Shown here: positions 40,856 through 50,724 of the stretch, one piece after another
How the letters are laid out: every line of letters starts with the position of its first letter
Position numbering within the stretch: position 1 is the first letter of the stretch
NCBI GenBank assembly: GCA_022448425.1
Contig: JAKVCY010000017.1
Location: 1-64,000, forward strand
From: Thalassotalea sp.
GTDB taxonomy: Bacteria; Pseudomonadota; Gammaproteobacteria; Enterobacterales; Alteromonadaceae
DNA: 64,000 nt
Reading direction: 5' to 3'
Notes under the pieces: generated by a model
The model's database searches: none
What the model was told of the DNA's origin: nothing
The model's input: the letters and a program-made list of their open reading frames with translations, nothing else
Program-made: the position numbers and the translations under genes

Positions 40856-42103
40856 GTGGATATCGTGAAGAAAAAGCCAAAACAATCTAAGTTCTCTCTA
40901 AAGTGGTTAGTAGCCCTCGCTGTAATTGCGTCAGTTGTTTGGGCCATCTCCTATGCCAGTACTTCGACTCATAAAGTGCAAGCTAAAAGTGTGCTTACAG
41001 ACCAAGTCAAACGCGGCGATTTAACGCTAGATGTGAGAGGTATCGGTGTACTAGTGCCAAGAGAGGTTCATTGGGTTGCAACAGAAGTTAACGGGCGCGT
41101 AGAGCAAATTTACATTAAGGCAGGTGCTACCGTTAAGAAAGGTGACCCCATACTAACACTGTCGAACCCTAATTTGGTTCAAACATTAGAAGAACACCAA
41201 TGGGAATTAGAAGAAACAGAGGCGCAGTTAAATGCGGAAACCGTAGCACTAGAATCTAGCGTACTAGACCAAGAAACTCTTCTTATAAATAGTAAACTGA
41301 ATTATGAAAGTGCCCTTCTCACTTTGACCGCACAAAAAACCTTACTAGACCAAGGTGTCGTCGCCATATCAATTGTCGAACACGAAGAAGTGAAAATTCA
41401 GGTCAAACAGCTATTACAACGCTGGCAATTAGAAGAAAAGCGCTTTGAAAAGGCTAAACAGAATCTAGCAGCTCAAAAACTTGCTTTTACTGCTCGCCTA
41501 AAGCGCATGAAAAAGAGTGTTGCGCGCATACAACACCAAGTAGATAGCCTTCAAATTACCGCCACTATCGATAGCATTGTTCAAGCGATGCCACTTGAAC
41601 TTGGCCAACGGATTACCCAAGGCACAAATATCGCTCGTCTTGCTAGAAATGATGAGTTTATTGCCGAAATCAGGATTCCTGAAAAGCAAATTTATCAAGT
41701 CGCACTTACGCAAAGTGTCACATTAGACACCAAAACCAATAAAGTTGAAGGGAAAGTGATCCGCATTGATCCGGCAGTAGTAAATGGAACCGTTCAAGTA
41801 GACGTAGATATAATTGGTGAATTGCCCAAAGAAGCGCGTCCCGAGTTAACAGTTGACGGGATTATACACGTAGCTCAATTAACCGATGCTCTGTATGTCA
41901 AGCGCCCCATGTTCGCAAAAGCTAACTCCACTGGAAGCGTCTATCTCATTGACCAAGATAACGGTGTAACCCCAACGCAAGTCCAATACGGACGCTCCTC
42001 TCAAACTCATATAGAAATTAAAAATGGTCTTTCCGCTGGTGATAACGTGGTAGTATCGGACGTGTCGTCTTGGAAAGAAAAACAAATAAAAGCAATACAA
42101 TAA
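40856..42103 (+). CDS. Periplasmic adaptor (membrane-fusion) subunit of an ABC efflux pump
   Basis: This 415-residue HlyD/MacA-type adaptor has one N-terminal membrane anchor (WLVALAVIASVVWAISYA), a lipoyl-like barrel (GRVEQIYIKAGATVKKGDPI), a long helical hairpin (about residues 110-235, strongly coiled-coil) and beta-barrel and membrane-proximal domains. It bridges the inner-membrane transporter to an outer-membrane channel, which is not encoded here. The start is GTG at 40856 with AAGGA ten bases upstream. It is the first gene after the sigma-54 promoter and is followed nine bases later by the ATPase gene. Confidence 0.9.
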   Translation: MDIVKKKPKQSKFSLKWLVALAVIASVVWAISYASTSTHKVQAKSVLTDQVKRGDLTLDVRGIGVLVPREVHWVATEVNGRVEQIYIKAGATVKKGDPILTLSNPNLVQTLEEHQWELEETEAQLNAETVALESSVLDQETLLINSKLNYESALLTLTAQKTLLDQGVVAISIVEHEEVKIQVKQLLQRWQLEEKRFEKAKQNLAAQKLAFTARLKRMKKSVARIQHQVDSLQITATIDSIVQAMPLELGQRITQGTNIARLARNDEFIAEIRIPEKQIYQVALTQSVTLDTKTNKVEGKVIRIDPAVVNGTVQVDVDIIGELPKEARPELTVDGIIHVAQLTDALYVKRPMFAKANSTGSVYLIDQDNGVTPTQVQYGRSSQTHIEIKNGLSAGDNVVVSDVSSWKEKQIKAIQ

Positions 42104-42112
42104 GGAACTGTT

Positions 42113-42868
42113 ATGAAAAAGAACTCAAACAACTCGAGCATTAATAATTCAGATGGCAACAATGCTTTGGTGAGCTTGAATGCACTCGATAAAGTGTTCT
42201 ACACAGACGACATTGAAACACACGCATTGGACAAGATTGATTTTTCCATAAACAAAGGTGAATACATTTCAATATCTGGCCCATCTGGTTGCGGCAAGTC
42301 TACATTACTATCGATTCTAGGTTTGTTAGACACACCGACAGGAGGTCAATTCGTTCTGGCGGGCCATGATGTAACGACGCTAGACAAAGATGAACGTGCA
42401 AAAATTAGAAACGAAAAAATAGGTTTTATCTTTCAGGCATTCAATTTAATCAGTGATTTAACCATTGAAGAAAACGTAGAGTTACCATTGTCATACCGTT
42501 CCGACATCTCAAAACTCGAGCGCCGAAAAATGGTAAAAGACGCGTTAGCACAAGTAGACATGTCTCATCGCGCCAACCATTTCCCTTCACAGTTATCTGG
42601 TGGTCAGCAACAGCGCGTTGCCGTGGCTCGCGCCATCGCAGGTAAACCAGACATCTTACTCGCCGATGAGCCAACTGGTAACTTAGACTCAAAGAATGCA
42701 GGTGCGGTAATGGAATTATTAGATAAGTTACATGCCAACGGTGCGACTATCTGTATGGTTACTCATGACCCGCGTTCAGCAAGTCGAGCCGGCAGAATCG
42801 TAGAGATTTTCGACGGTAAACTAGTCGCTGACCGTCAGTCAGAAACACCTAACGCAATTGCCGTTTAA
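42113..42868 (+). CDS. ABC transporter ATP-binding protein, MacB/LolD type
   Basis: This 251-residue nucleotide-binding subunit of the MacB/LolD/FtsE class has Walker A GPSGCGKSTLL, Q-loop FIFQAFNLISDLTI, signature LSGGQQQRVAVARAIAG, Walker B ILLADEPTGNLDS and H-loop MVTHDPRSA. It energises the FtsX-type permease encoded 17 bp downstream. A Ser/Asn-rich N-terminal extension (about 18 residues) precedes the domain. Cotranscription with adaptor and permease is clear from spacing. Confidence 0.94.
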   Translation: MKKNSNNSSINNSDGNNALVSLNALDKVFYTDDIETHALDKIDFSINKGEYISISGPSGCGKSTLLSILGLLDTPTGGQFVLAGHDVTTLDKDERAKIRNEKIGFIFQAFNLISDLTIEENVELPLSYRSDISKLERRKMVKDALAQVDMSHRANHFPSQLSGGQQQRVAVARAIAGKPDILLADEPTGNLDSKNAGAVMELLDKLHANGATICMVTHDPRSASRAGRIVEIFDGKLVADRQSETPNAIAV

Positions 42869-42885
42869 CTGCGCGAGGTTAATTT

Positions 42886-45390
42886 ATGATTAAATCAATA
42901 GAACTCAAATATTCTTTGCGAATGCTACTGAAAAAACCATTGTTCACCGCCTTAACAATACTCATAGTGGCGATTGGCCTTGGCTTAACAGTTTACAGTT
43001 TCTCTTTGCTAAACAGCTTGGTGTTTAATCCATTGCACTTAAACAAAAATTCTCAAGTAATGGCATTAGAAGCTCAGTTTGACCACAATCACTTGCTTCG
43101 AATGGGAGCTGATCCGTACCACGTAAATCTAGCCGCTGAGCAACTCGGTATATTTTCAGAGTATGGTTACTATACGGAAGATACTACATTCATCGGCGGC
43201 ACTAGCAGTAAACACAGCGCTCTATTCAACGCGAAAAAGATGAATGCTACCTATACAAGTTGGAACATTTTCTCTTTTGCTGGTGTTAATCCTATTCACG
43301 GCCGAGGCTTTCTGCCAGAAGATTTTGCTGAAGGAGCAGAGCCGGTAGTTGTATTAAGTTACGAAGTTTGGCAAGACTATTTTGGTGGTGATCCTGCAAT
43401 TATTAACCAAGAATTAGCCTTAGACGCCGAACCAGGTCGAATTATTGGCGTAATGCCGGAAGGTTTTGTATTCCCACAACACGCTCAAATATGGCAACCT
43501 CTTCGCGATTCTACGGTAAACCCAACTAAAGCATCTTATACGCGGTTGTATGCTTTTGCACGACTCAAAGATAATGTCGATTTAACTGCCGCACAAACAG
43601 CGCTTGACGGCTTCACTAAAGAGCTTGCTACAACAATCGAAGAAAATTTCAAATGGCGCATCGCTGAAAATGGCAAGTATTTAACTGTTCAACCTTACAA
43701 GCAGGCTGCTATTACCCAATATTACAACATCTTCATTGCCCTACTCGTTGTGGTATTTCTTATTTTACTGCTTGCCTGTATTAACGTAAGTAACTTGTTA
43801 TTAGCGCGTGTTAACGAACGAATCAAAGAAGTTGCTATACGAATCGCGCTCGGTATCCCGCGCAAAAAGCTTGTTGTGCAGATGCTTTGGGAAAGCGTCG
43901 TAATTTGCGTAATTGGCGGCGCTTTGGCGTTGTTATTCGCGGCTTACGGAATTGAATTAACTAATCAAATGTTCAATCAAACCTTTGCTGTAAATGATCA
44001 AAAGCCATTCTGGTGGACATTGACCGTTGATGGACAAGGACTGATGATTCTTGTAGCTGCTGTAGTTGTTATGATTCTAGTCACAGGTCTGTTTCCAGCC
44101 ATCAAAGCGTTAAACAATGACTTTAACGCCGTCATTCGCGACGGAACGCGTGGCGCGCTTGGTAAAAGAGCAGCAACAACAGGCAAAGTTCTCGTTATTT
44201 CTGAAATTGTACTCTCTTGTGTAGTTTTAGTACTAGCCACGCTACTTTTATCTACCGGCTATTTCGCTAGCCAAGCTGACTACGGCGTAAAAACAGATAA
44301 CCGTTTAACAGCACAGTTACAATTGCCGCCAGAAAAATACCCCGTTAGACGTGCCACTGACTTTGAATACCAAGATAGGGTCACGCGCGCTAATGTCTAC
44401 TACGACATAAAAGCGGCATTAGAAAGCATGCCTAATTTCAAAGCTGCAGCGATGATGAGCCAATTGCCTGGTACTGGCGAAGGTACAAGCTATTTTGAAA
44501 TAGAGGGCCGCGCTGCTGAAGTATACAACGAAAACCCATATAGCAATAATGAAGTGATCGCACGAGGTTCTTGGGACGCTTTAGGCATGAAGATTATTCA
44601 AGGTCGAGGATTCGACCACAGGGACACTGAGGATGGCGTGTTTAATCTTATTATCAATGAGTCGATCGCTCGTGACTTCTTCCCAGACGGTGATGCCGTT
44701 GGTAAGCGTATTCGCCGCGTAGGTAGAAATGGTGCAAGTGATACGTGGAATATCATTGTTGGCGTCGTCTCAGACACCTATCACGGGTCAACCATGCGCT
44801 CTTCAAGTGCGTCTTATAATTCGTATCACCCTAACGACAACATTGGCATGATGCGTACTTACGTTGCAGTTCACTACACTGGTGATGAAAAAGATGCGAT
44901 TGCAGCACTAACACAAGCAGTATCAAACGTTGACCCTGATGTTGGTATATACCACGTACAAAGCTACGATAACTTGATTCAGCAACCTATGATGTTATTA
45001 CTATCAGTTAGCAAGATTTTCCTATTCTGTGGTATTATTGCGGTCACATTGGCTGCAAGCGGTATATACGCTATGTCTGCCAACAATATCATTCAGCGCA
45101 CACAGGAAATCGGTATTCGTCGCGCCATGGGAGCACCAGATAAAAAGATCATGCAAATGTTTTTAAAACAAGCAGGTTTGCAGCTGACTATCGGTTTAGC
45201 ATTAGGTATCGCTATGGCAGTGGCGTTATCCAGCTATATGTCGAATACCATAGTGATCAATCCAGAAAGTTATGGTTTGGCACTTATAGGTATTCCAAGC
45301 CTGATTATTTTTATGGTGCTAATCGCGACCTTTATTCCAACACGAACCGTTTTACAGTTGGAACCAAGCGATGCATTACATTATGATTAA
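42886..45390 (+). CDS. ABC transporter permease with two FtsX domains
   Basis: The 834-residue permease has an N-terminal helix (PLFTALTILIVAIGLGLTVY), a MacB-type periplasmic domain, FtsX domain 1 (three helices around residues 285-410, with IKEVAIRIALGIPRKKLV coupling helix), a second periplasmic domain and FtsX domain 2 (GIIAVTLAASGIYAMSANNI; TQEIGIRRAMGAPDKKIM). The duplicated layout resembles MacB-like exporters that work by mechanotransmission rather than by moving substrate through the membrane. With the adaptor it probably exports a peptide, lipid or drug; the substrate is unknown. Confidence 0.9.
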   Translation: MIKSIELKYSLRMLLKKPLFTALTILIVAIGLGLTVYSFSLLNSLVFNPLHLNKNSQVMALEAQFDHNHLLRMGADPYHVNLAAEQLGIFSEYGYYTEDTTFIGGTSSKHSALFNAKKMNATYTSWNIFSFAGVNPIHGRGFLPEDFAEGAEPVVVLSYEVWQDYFGGDPAIINQELALDAEPGRIIGVMPEGFVFPQHAQIWQPLRDSTVNPTKASYTRLYAFARLKDNVDLTAAQTALDGFTKELATTIEENFKWRIAENGKYLTVQPYKQAAITQYYNIFIALLVVVFLILLLACINVSNLLLARVNERIKEVAIRIALGIPRKKLVVQMLWESVVICVIGGALALLFAAYGIELTNQMFNQTFAVNDQKPFWWTLTVDGQGLMILVAAVVVMILVTGLFPAIKALNNDFNAVIRDGTRGALGKRAATTGKVLVISEIVLSCVVLVLATLLLSTGYFASQADYGVKTDNRLTAQLQLPPEKYPVRRATDFEYQDRVTRANVYYDIKAALESMPNFKAAAMMSQLPGTGEGTSYFEIEGRAAEVYNENPYSNNEVIARGSWDALGMKIIQGRGFDHRDTEDGVFNLIINESIARDFFPDGDAVGKRIRRVGRNGASDTWNIIVGVVSDTYHGSTMRSSSASYNSYHPNDNIGMMRTYVAVHYTGDEKDAIAALTQAVSNVDPDVGIYHVQSYDNLIQQPMMLLLSVSKIFLFCGIIAVTLAASGIYAMSANNIIQRTQEIGIRRAMGAPDKKIMQMFLKQAGLQLTIGLALGIAMAVALSSYMSNTIVINPESYGLALIGIPSLIIFMVLIATFIPTRTVLQLEPSDALHYD

Positions 45391-45403
45391 CCCCGTCGCT
45401 TAA

Positions 45404-45433
45404 AACAGGAGGCTATATAGCCTCTTGTTTATT
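45404..45433 (+). terminator. Hairpin between permease and regulator genes
   Basis: AACAGGAGGCTA and TAGCCTCTTGTT form a 12-bp stem with one wobble and a very tight loop, followed by only a weak T-rich stretch. It may attenuate transcription into the two-component genes, so that regulators are made at a lower level than the pump. Confidence 0.5.
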
Positions 45434-45486
45434 ATAGGAATTTAGCTACTTTTAGGTGGCTTTTTAGAAGGAACCTCTGTCAACAA

Positions 45487-46869
45487 ATGAACAACGCTAA
45501 CCACAGTATATTAGTCGCTGATGACGACGCTGACGTTCTATCAGCACTAAAATTGGCCTTGCGCACAGAGCAATATCAAGTGACAACGGCAAGCTCACCT
45601 CATGAAGTGATTACCTTGCTTGAACGTAAACACTTTTCTTGTTTACTTATCGATTTAAATTACACGCAAGATACGACTTCTGGTATTGAGGGAATGTCTT
45701 TGCTCAAAGAAATTCGTCAACGTGATGCCGACGTTCCCATAATCGTTATCACTGGGTTTGGCAGCGTTGGTATTGCTGTCGAAGCGATGAAACTTGGCGC
45801 CTGTGATTTTATCGAAAAGCCTTGGCGAAATTCGCAATTATTCGCACGTATAAAACAACAGGTAGAGCGTGCAAATGCGATACAGGTCAACAAAAAGCTG
45901 AGTCACGAAAACGCTTTATTAAGAGAAGCACAACCACTCAACGTTGTTGCGCATTCAAACGTAATGTCAACATTATTAACGCAAATTGAACGCGTTGCAC
46001 AAAGCGATATGAATGTCCTGTTTACTGGCGAAAATGGCACAGGTAAATCAATGCTAGCCAAGTATTTACATCATCATTCAACGCGAAGTAACAACAGTTT
46101 TATTTCAGTCAATATGGGTGCCATTCCAGAATCTTTGTTTGAAAGTGAAATGTTTGGCCATGTTAAAGGCGCGTTCACCGACGCAAAAGACGACCGAATT
46201 GGCCGCTTTGAACTCGCTAATCAAGGGACTTTGTTTCTTGATGAAATTGCCAATATTAATTTAGCTCAGCAAGCAAAACTACTACACGTACTGGAAGCCC
46301 ATCAGTTTGAACGAGTAGGCAGCGCAGTCACGCTTCAGGCAGATGTGCGACTTGTGTCAGCTACAAATGCACCACTGGAAGACCTTGTCGCGTCTGGTCA
46401 GTTTCGACAAGATCTTTTGTATCGCTTAAATACTGTGGAAATACGTATACCAGCATTACGTGAAAGAATCGAAGATATACCAAATTTGGCCACGCATTTT
46501 ATTCAACAGTTATGCACCAAATATGGTACTGCTGCTAAATCACTATCTGATTGCGCAACAAGCGCACTATTGCAATACACATGGCCGGGAAACATCAGGG
46601 AACTCGCGCACACCATTGAGCGTGGCATGTTCTTGAGCAATGGCGACATAATAGACGAAAGTGCGCTTAACTTACCGGGCGGAAAGAGCAAACCAGCCAA
46701 CCAAAAACTTCAAACAACTGAAGAAAAAACGCTCGAGGAAATTGAAAAGCAAGTTATTCTAGAACGACAGCATAAACACGATAAAGATCCGATAAAAACG
46801 GCTAGATCCCTTGGTTTAACACGTAGTTCGTATTATCGTCGTTTAGAAAAATATCAATTGAATCAATAA
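45487..46869 (+). CDS. Sigma-54-dependent response regulator (NtrC family)
   Basis: The 460-residue activator has three parts. The receiver domain (1-125) has phosphoacceptor Asp56 in LLIDLNYTQ and the acidic pocket DDDAD. The AAA+ sigma-54 activation domain has Walker A GENGTGKS (Lys187) and Walker B GTLFLDEIA. The C-terminal Fis-type helix-turn-helix has KTARSLGLTRSSYYRRLEKY. The sigma-54 contact loop, normally GAFTGA, reads GAFTDA at residues 228-233. It is followed 42 bp later by its histidine kinase gene and probably acts at the sigma-54 promoter heading this same operon. Confidence 0.93.
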   Translation: MNNANHSILVADDDADVLSALKLALRTEQYQVTTASSPHEVITLLERKHFSCLLIDLNYTQDTTSGIEGMSLLKEIRQRDADVPIIVITGFGSVGIAVEAMKLGACDFIEKPWRNSQLFARIKQQVERANAIQVNKKLSHENALLREAQPLNVVAHSNVMSTLLTQIERVAQSDMNVLFTGENGTGKSMLAKYLHHHSTRSNNSFISVNMGAIPESLFESEMFGHVKGAFTDAKDDRIGRFELANQGTLFLDEIANINLAQQAKLLHVLEAHQFERVGSAVTLQADVRLVSATNAPLEDLVASGQFRQDLLYRLNTVEIRIPALRERIEDIPNLATHFIQQLCTKYGTAAKSLSDCATSALLQYTWPGNIRELAHTIERGMFLSNGDIIDESALNLPGGKSKPANQKLQTTEEKTLEEIEKQVILERQHKHDKDPIKTARSLGLTRSSYYRRLEKYQLNQ

Positions 46870-46911
46870 GAAAATAGATTAATTGACCTGCTACAAAAGA
46901 TAACAAGCCCC

Positions 46912-48294
46912 ATGAACAAGCCAAAGCAACAACAATCATTTGAAAATAGCATAACGTCAGCCAGTTTAACTATTGCAGTTGTGCCTTTCATATTGTTGCT
47001 TATCTTTCTAGTTTTAGCTGATATCTCGTTCTATTTCAAGCTTATCATTAGCTTATTTACTTTTGTCGTTATAGCGATAGGTAACTTGCTAATTTGGCGC
47101 AAGCTTACGGGCCAATTGCGCACGACAACCAACATTGTAGAAGCCTTGATTACTGGTGTTAGCACCATGAAACCAAGTTCTGCTATTCAAACTGGCGCGC
47201 TAAAGGAACTCAACCGAGTCATCAATACTGCGTCTGAACAGCTTGCAGAACAACGTTTGTTGTCTAAAGAACACCATATTGCAATGTCTAAGGTGCTAGA
47301 GCACATCAACGTAGCAGTAATTTGCTTCGACGAAAATGCGGTGGTCACCCTGCTTAACCCTAAAGCCAAACATCTGTTTTCAGTGCACGATGAAATGCTA
47401 GGAATGCCAGCTCGAAGCTTAGGGATAGAAAAGAGCCTTCTTAATGTAAAACAGCAAAAGGTGGTGACACTTAAAACCGAACAGTTTGAAAAACGTGTGT
47501 TTTTGCAAACCGATACCTACCAATTACACCGTAAAACTTACACTTTGCTGTTTTTAAATGATGTACAAAAACTCTTACAGAACGAAGAACGTGTAGCGTG
47601 GCAACGTTTGTTACGGGTATTGAGTCATGAAATTAATAACTCTCTTGCCCCTATTGCCTCAATTGGTGAGTCATTAACTGTTCTTATTTCCAAAGAAACA
47701 GAGTCATCTAGCAACAGTCAGATTCAGCAAGACCTAATAGATGGCCTACACATTATGACGCAGCGAGCCCTGACACTCGATAGCTTTATCAAAGAGTACC
47801 AAGCGCTAACTAGGCTTCCTCAACCACAAAAATCCCTTTTTTCGCTACGAGAACTGATAGTAGAACACACGGAGCTGTTCCCGGAAATTGAGTTTAAAGT
47901 CCCAGAAAAAGATTTTGAAGTGTATGCGGATCGTATGCAAATATCGCAGGTTCTAGTAAACCTATTAAAAAATGCGCAACAAGCTTTATTGCCGAGTGAA
48001 AATAAGTGTTTCGTTAAGATAGACTGGCACATATCACACAACCAGTTGCAACTAAACATAGTAGACAACGGTAGAGGTATTAGTAACCCTGACAACCTGT
48101 TTGTCCCTTTCTATACAACAAAAGCAAAAGGTAGCGGTATCGGCTTAGTACTTAGTAGACAAATACTGTTTAATCACGGTGGAGATTTGTCGTTGCGTAA
48201 TAATCAGCCTAACGCCCTCAATAAAGATGGTGACAACTCTAATGCTTCCACTGGCGCCTGTGCCATTCTCACCTTACCTATTGTACTTAAGTGA
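46912..48294 (+). CDS. Sensor histidine kinase paired with the NtrC-type regulator
   Basis: The 460-residue inner-membrane kinase has two closely spaced N-terminal helices (LTIAVVPFILLLIFLVLADI and FKLIISLFTFVVIAIGNLLI) with almost no periplasmic loop. A PAS-like region follows (about 125-220), then an H-box with His239 in VLSHEINNSLAPIASIGESL, N-box LLKNAQQALL, G1 DNGRGI and G2 KGSGIGLVLS. The lack of a sensor loop suggests that it senses the membrane itself or an internal signal, as in NtrY-like kinases. It ends the five-gene efflux operon. Confidence 0.92.
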   Translation: MNKPKQQQSFENSITSASLTIAVVPFILLLIFLVLADISFYFKLIISLFTFVVIAIGNLLIWRKLTGQLRTTTNIVEALITGVSTMKPSSAIQTGALKELNRVINTASEQLAEQRLLSKEHHIAMSKVLEHINVAVICFDENAVVTLLNPKAKHLFSVHDEMLGMPARSLGIEKSLLNVKQQKVVTLKTEQFEKRVFLQTDTYQLHRKTYTLLFLNDVQKLLQNEERVAWQRLLRVLSHEINNSLAPIASIGESLTVLISKETESSSNSQIQQDLIDGLHIMTQRALTLDSFIKEYQALTRLPQPQKSLFSLRELIVEHTELFPEIEFKVPEKDFEVYADRMQISQVLVNLLKNAQQALLPSENKCFVKIDWHISHNQLQLNIVDNGRGISNPDNLFVPFYTTKAKGSGIGLVLSRQILFNHGGDLSLRNNQPNALNKDGDNSNASTGACAILTLPIVLK

Positions 48295-48406
48295 GAAACA
48301 TACAGTGAAAGCGTTGAAGCAAGTGAGCAAAAGCATGTAAACTAATGCAAGTAAACTAGAGCAAGTTTTGCTAGGTTTACTTAGTATCATCTTTTACACT
48401 ATCAAC

Positions 48407-49120
48407 ATGAATACTTACAACAAAAAGCGATCACCGCTATCGCCTAACGCTCCCCATTCTTCTTCACGTAAACGTGCACAAGATAAAGGGCCGCATAAAG
48501 CCCTTAGGTCACGTAACGCCGCAACAACCAAGAAAAACAATAAACCTTCAGTTAAGCCAGAAGATCGTATCTTAGTGCTATTAAACAAACCGTTTAATGT
48601 ATTAAGCCAATTTACCGACGATGAATCGCAAAAAGAAAAACGTCAAACCCTTAAAGATTTTGTCCCTATTCCTAACGTATATGCTGCCGGAAGATTAGAT
48701 CGAGATAGCGAAGGGTTATTGCTGTTAACCAACGATGGAAAATTGCAAAATAAACTAGCGAACCCTAGGAAAAAAACAAAGAAAACTTATTGGGCACAAG
48801 TGGAAGGTTCACCCACTGAAGCTGCTCTAGCGCAGCTCAGGAAAGGGGTCGAGTTAACGGATGGCCTTACCTTACCAGCAGAAGTTAGCGTCATAGCAGA
48901 ACCAAGCATTTGGGAACGCGATCCTCCAATTCGAGAGCGTGCGAATATTCCAACGACTTGGCTAGAAATAAAAATCACTGAAGGTAGAAATCGACAAGTA
49001 CGCCGAATGACGGCCCATATTGGCTTTCCAACACTTAGATTAATTAGATACGCTATTGGCCATTACAACATCGACAATTTAAAAAACGGCGAATACAGGT
49101 TAGTGGCGCAATCTAATTAA
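48407..49120 (+). CDS. rluE: 23S rRNA pseudouridine(2457) synthase RluE
   Basis: RluE makes pseudouridine 2457 in 23S rRNA. The catalytic Asp lies in the RsuA-family motif [20 protein letters not shown]. The C-terminal [20 protein letters not shown] and [12 protein letters not shown] match RluE closely. A basic, Ser/Arg/Lys-rich N-terminal extension of about 50 residues precedes the catalytic domain, making it longer than E. coli RluE (217). ATG 48407 is chosen; an in-frame TTG at 48368 would add a hydrophobic, unlikely start. Confidence 0.92.
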   Translation: MNTYNKKRSPLSPNAPHSSSRKRAQDKGPHKALRSRNAATTKKNNKPSVKPEDRILVLLNKPFNVLSQFTDDESQKEKRQTLKDFVPIPNVYAAGRLDRDSEGLLLLTNDGKLQNKLANPRKKTKKTYWAQVEGSPTEAALAQLRKGVELTDGLTLPAEVSVIAEPSIWERDPPIRERANIPTTWLEIKITEGRNRQVRRMTAHIGFPTLRLIRYAIGHYNIDNLKNGEYRLVAQSN

Positions 49121-49272
49121 GAATTTGATAAGTTATTAGAAAGAAGGATGTTTTAGTGTGGTACTGAAGTAAATTTGTTTTAACTGTAAATACAAGCAAA
49201 TAAAAAAGTATAGTTAGCACCACAAAAAATAGAAAAACACAAAGCAGAGAGCAAAAAGGGAGATATCTCGCA

Positions 49273-50121
49273 ATGACGAAATGCTAGACTTGCGGACACA
49301 CTGTTGAAGTTGAATATTGCACAGCTTGTGGTGAAAAAGATTCGATCCCTCTCAGCTCTCGATTGCACACTTTATTTCTCAACTGATGTATTCACTACCA
49401 TGTGGATGGAAAATTCTTTCACTCGCTTAGGCTACAGTTGAGCAAGCCTGGCGCGCTAACACTTAACTATCTATCTGGTGTTCGAAAATTTGTATTAACA
49501 CCTTTCCAACTGTTTGTTCTCATAAACATCTTTTATTTCTTCTTACTAAGTTTCATCGGTCACGCAACATTCAATACGCCCCTAGAAGTCCACCTTACGG
49601 CAACCAATCTTACTCACCATGAATGGGCAAAAATGCTAGTTAATGACATGCTATCTACGACGGGGGTTTCTACAGAGAAATACGGTATTGCGTTTAATCA
49701 GCGCATTGACGTGTTATCAAAGTCTCTCTTCATTTTTCTCATTCCATTATTTGCTTGATTTGTCGCGCTATTTTTCTTCAAACAGCAATATACCTCGTTA
49801 GCCTCTGTGGTGTATTCCACCCACTTTTTTGCTTTCTTCTTAACCTTTCAAATCACCTTCTTTTCTGTCGCAGAATTGCTCAACAAAATAGCTGAAATAG
49901 GATTTGGAGTAAGTATAGATAAATATCTTTACAACGAGCTAATTGCCTCACTGATCCTCTTCTTGTCTTTAGCGTACTAACTATTTTCATCTGCTAGTCG
50001 TGTCTTTGGGCAAAATGGGTTGCAAATTATGATGAAAACATTTGGATTAATCATTTCGTTGTATTTCACTTTATTGGTGTATCGCGGGCTTTTATTTTTT
50101 ATTACCTTTTATAGCCTTTAA
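49273..50121 (+). pseudogene. DUF3667 membrane protein gene with four in-frame stops
   Basis: One uninterrupted frame of 282 codons runs from the ATG at 49273 (GGGAG ten bases upstream) to TAA 50119-50121, but contains TAG 49285, TGA 49384, TGA 49756 and TAA 49978. The encoded sequence is DUF3667-like: two Cys pairs (KC-x-TCG; YCTACGEK), then FFHSLRLQLSKPGALTLNYL, FVLTPFQLFVLINIFYFFLL and several membrane helices up to FFITFYSL. There is no frameshift. Two stops can come from Trp codons by one transition and one from Gln. Only the central 118 codons are open. Confidence 0.82.
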
Positions 50122-50145
50122 CCAACAAACTCTTTTGGAGAACTA

Positions 50146-50643
50146 TTGTTAATGTCATCGGATACCTTGAACGACCATGGTAAAGATCAGTTTAAACCAA
50201 ACACAACCGTTGCAGCAGTTGTCTCATATCAAGATAGATTTTTATTAGTCGAAGAAATTGAAAATGGCAGAGAAGTATTAAATCAGCCTGCTGGCCATAT
50301 TGAGGCAAATGAAAGCCTAGTAGCGGCGGCCAAGCGTGAGCTCAAAGAAGAAACAGGGCTCTCGCTATCACCTGACTATTTGAGTGGTATTTATTACTTT
50401 CAAAGAAAAGACCTAGATTTATATTTTCTGCGGTTTTGTTTCGTTTTTAACATCGAAGGAACATCAGCCCCCGTTTGTAAACCTGAAGATGACGAAATTA
50501 TCAATTGTCACTGGCTCACCCTCGAAGAAATTAAACAAAATGAAAGTAAGTTGCGCAGTGCGATGGTACTCGAGTGTATCGAGGATTATTTAAGCGGCCA
50601 ACGAGTGCCACTAAGTGTTATAAAATCTAACTTATCGACCTAA
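50146..50643 (+). CDS. nudJ: Nudix phosphatase NudJ
   Basis: This 165-residue Nudix hydrolase has the Nudix box beginning GHIEANESLVAAAK and ending RELKEETGL. It resembles NudJ (KPNTTVAAVVSYQDRFLLVE; LNQPAGHIEA), which hydrolyses thiamin pyrophosphates and nucleoside di- and triphosphates. The gene directly precedes mnmA and hflD, the standard nudJ-mnmA-hflD-purB order. GGAG stands five bases before a TTG at 50146 and eleven before an ATG at 50152, so either may be the start. Confidence 0.92.
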   Translation: MLMSSDTLNDHGKDQFKPNTTVAAVVSYQDRFLLVEEIENGREVLNQPAGHIEANESLVAAAKRELKEETGLSLSPDYLSGIYYFQRKDLDLYFLRFCFVFNIEGTSAPVCKPEDDEIINCHWLTLEEIKQNESKLRSAMVLECIEDYLSGQRVPLSVIKSNLST

Positions 50644-50683
50644 AAAATAACGTGTTTAAAGTCTATTATGGCATAAATGACTA

Positions 50684-50692
50684 TGCTATAAT
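50684..50692 (+). promoter_or_regulatory. Extended -10 promoter before mnmA
   Basis: TGCTATAAT (TGn plus a perfect TATAAT, 50687-50692) lies 33 bp before the mnmA ATG. The -35 region is poor, which extended -10 promoters tolerate. Confidence 0.6.
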
Positions 50693-50724
50693 TCTGCGCC
50701 GTTTTATCCTGGTAGAGAGAATTA

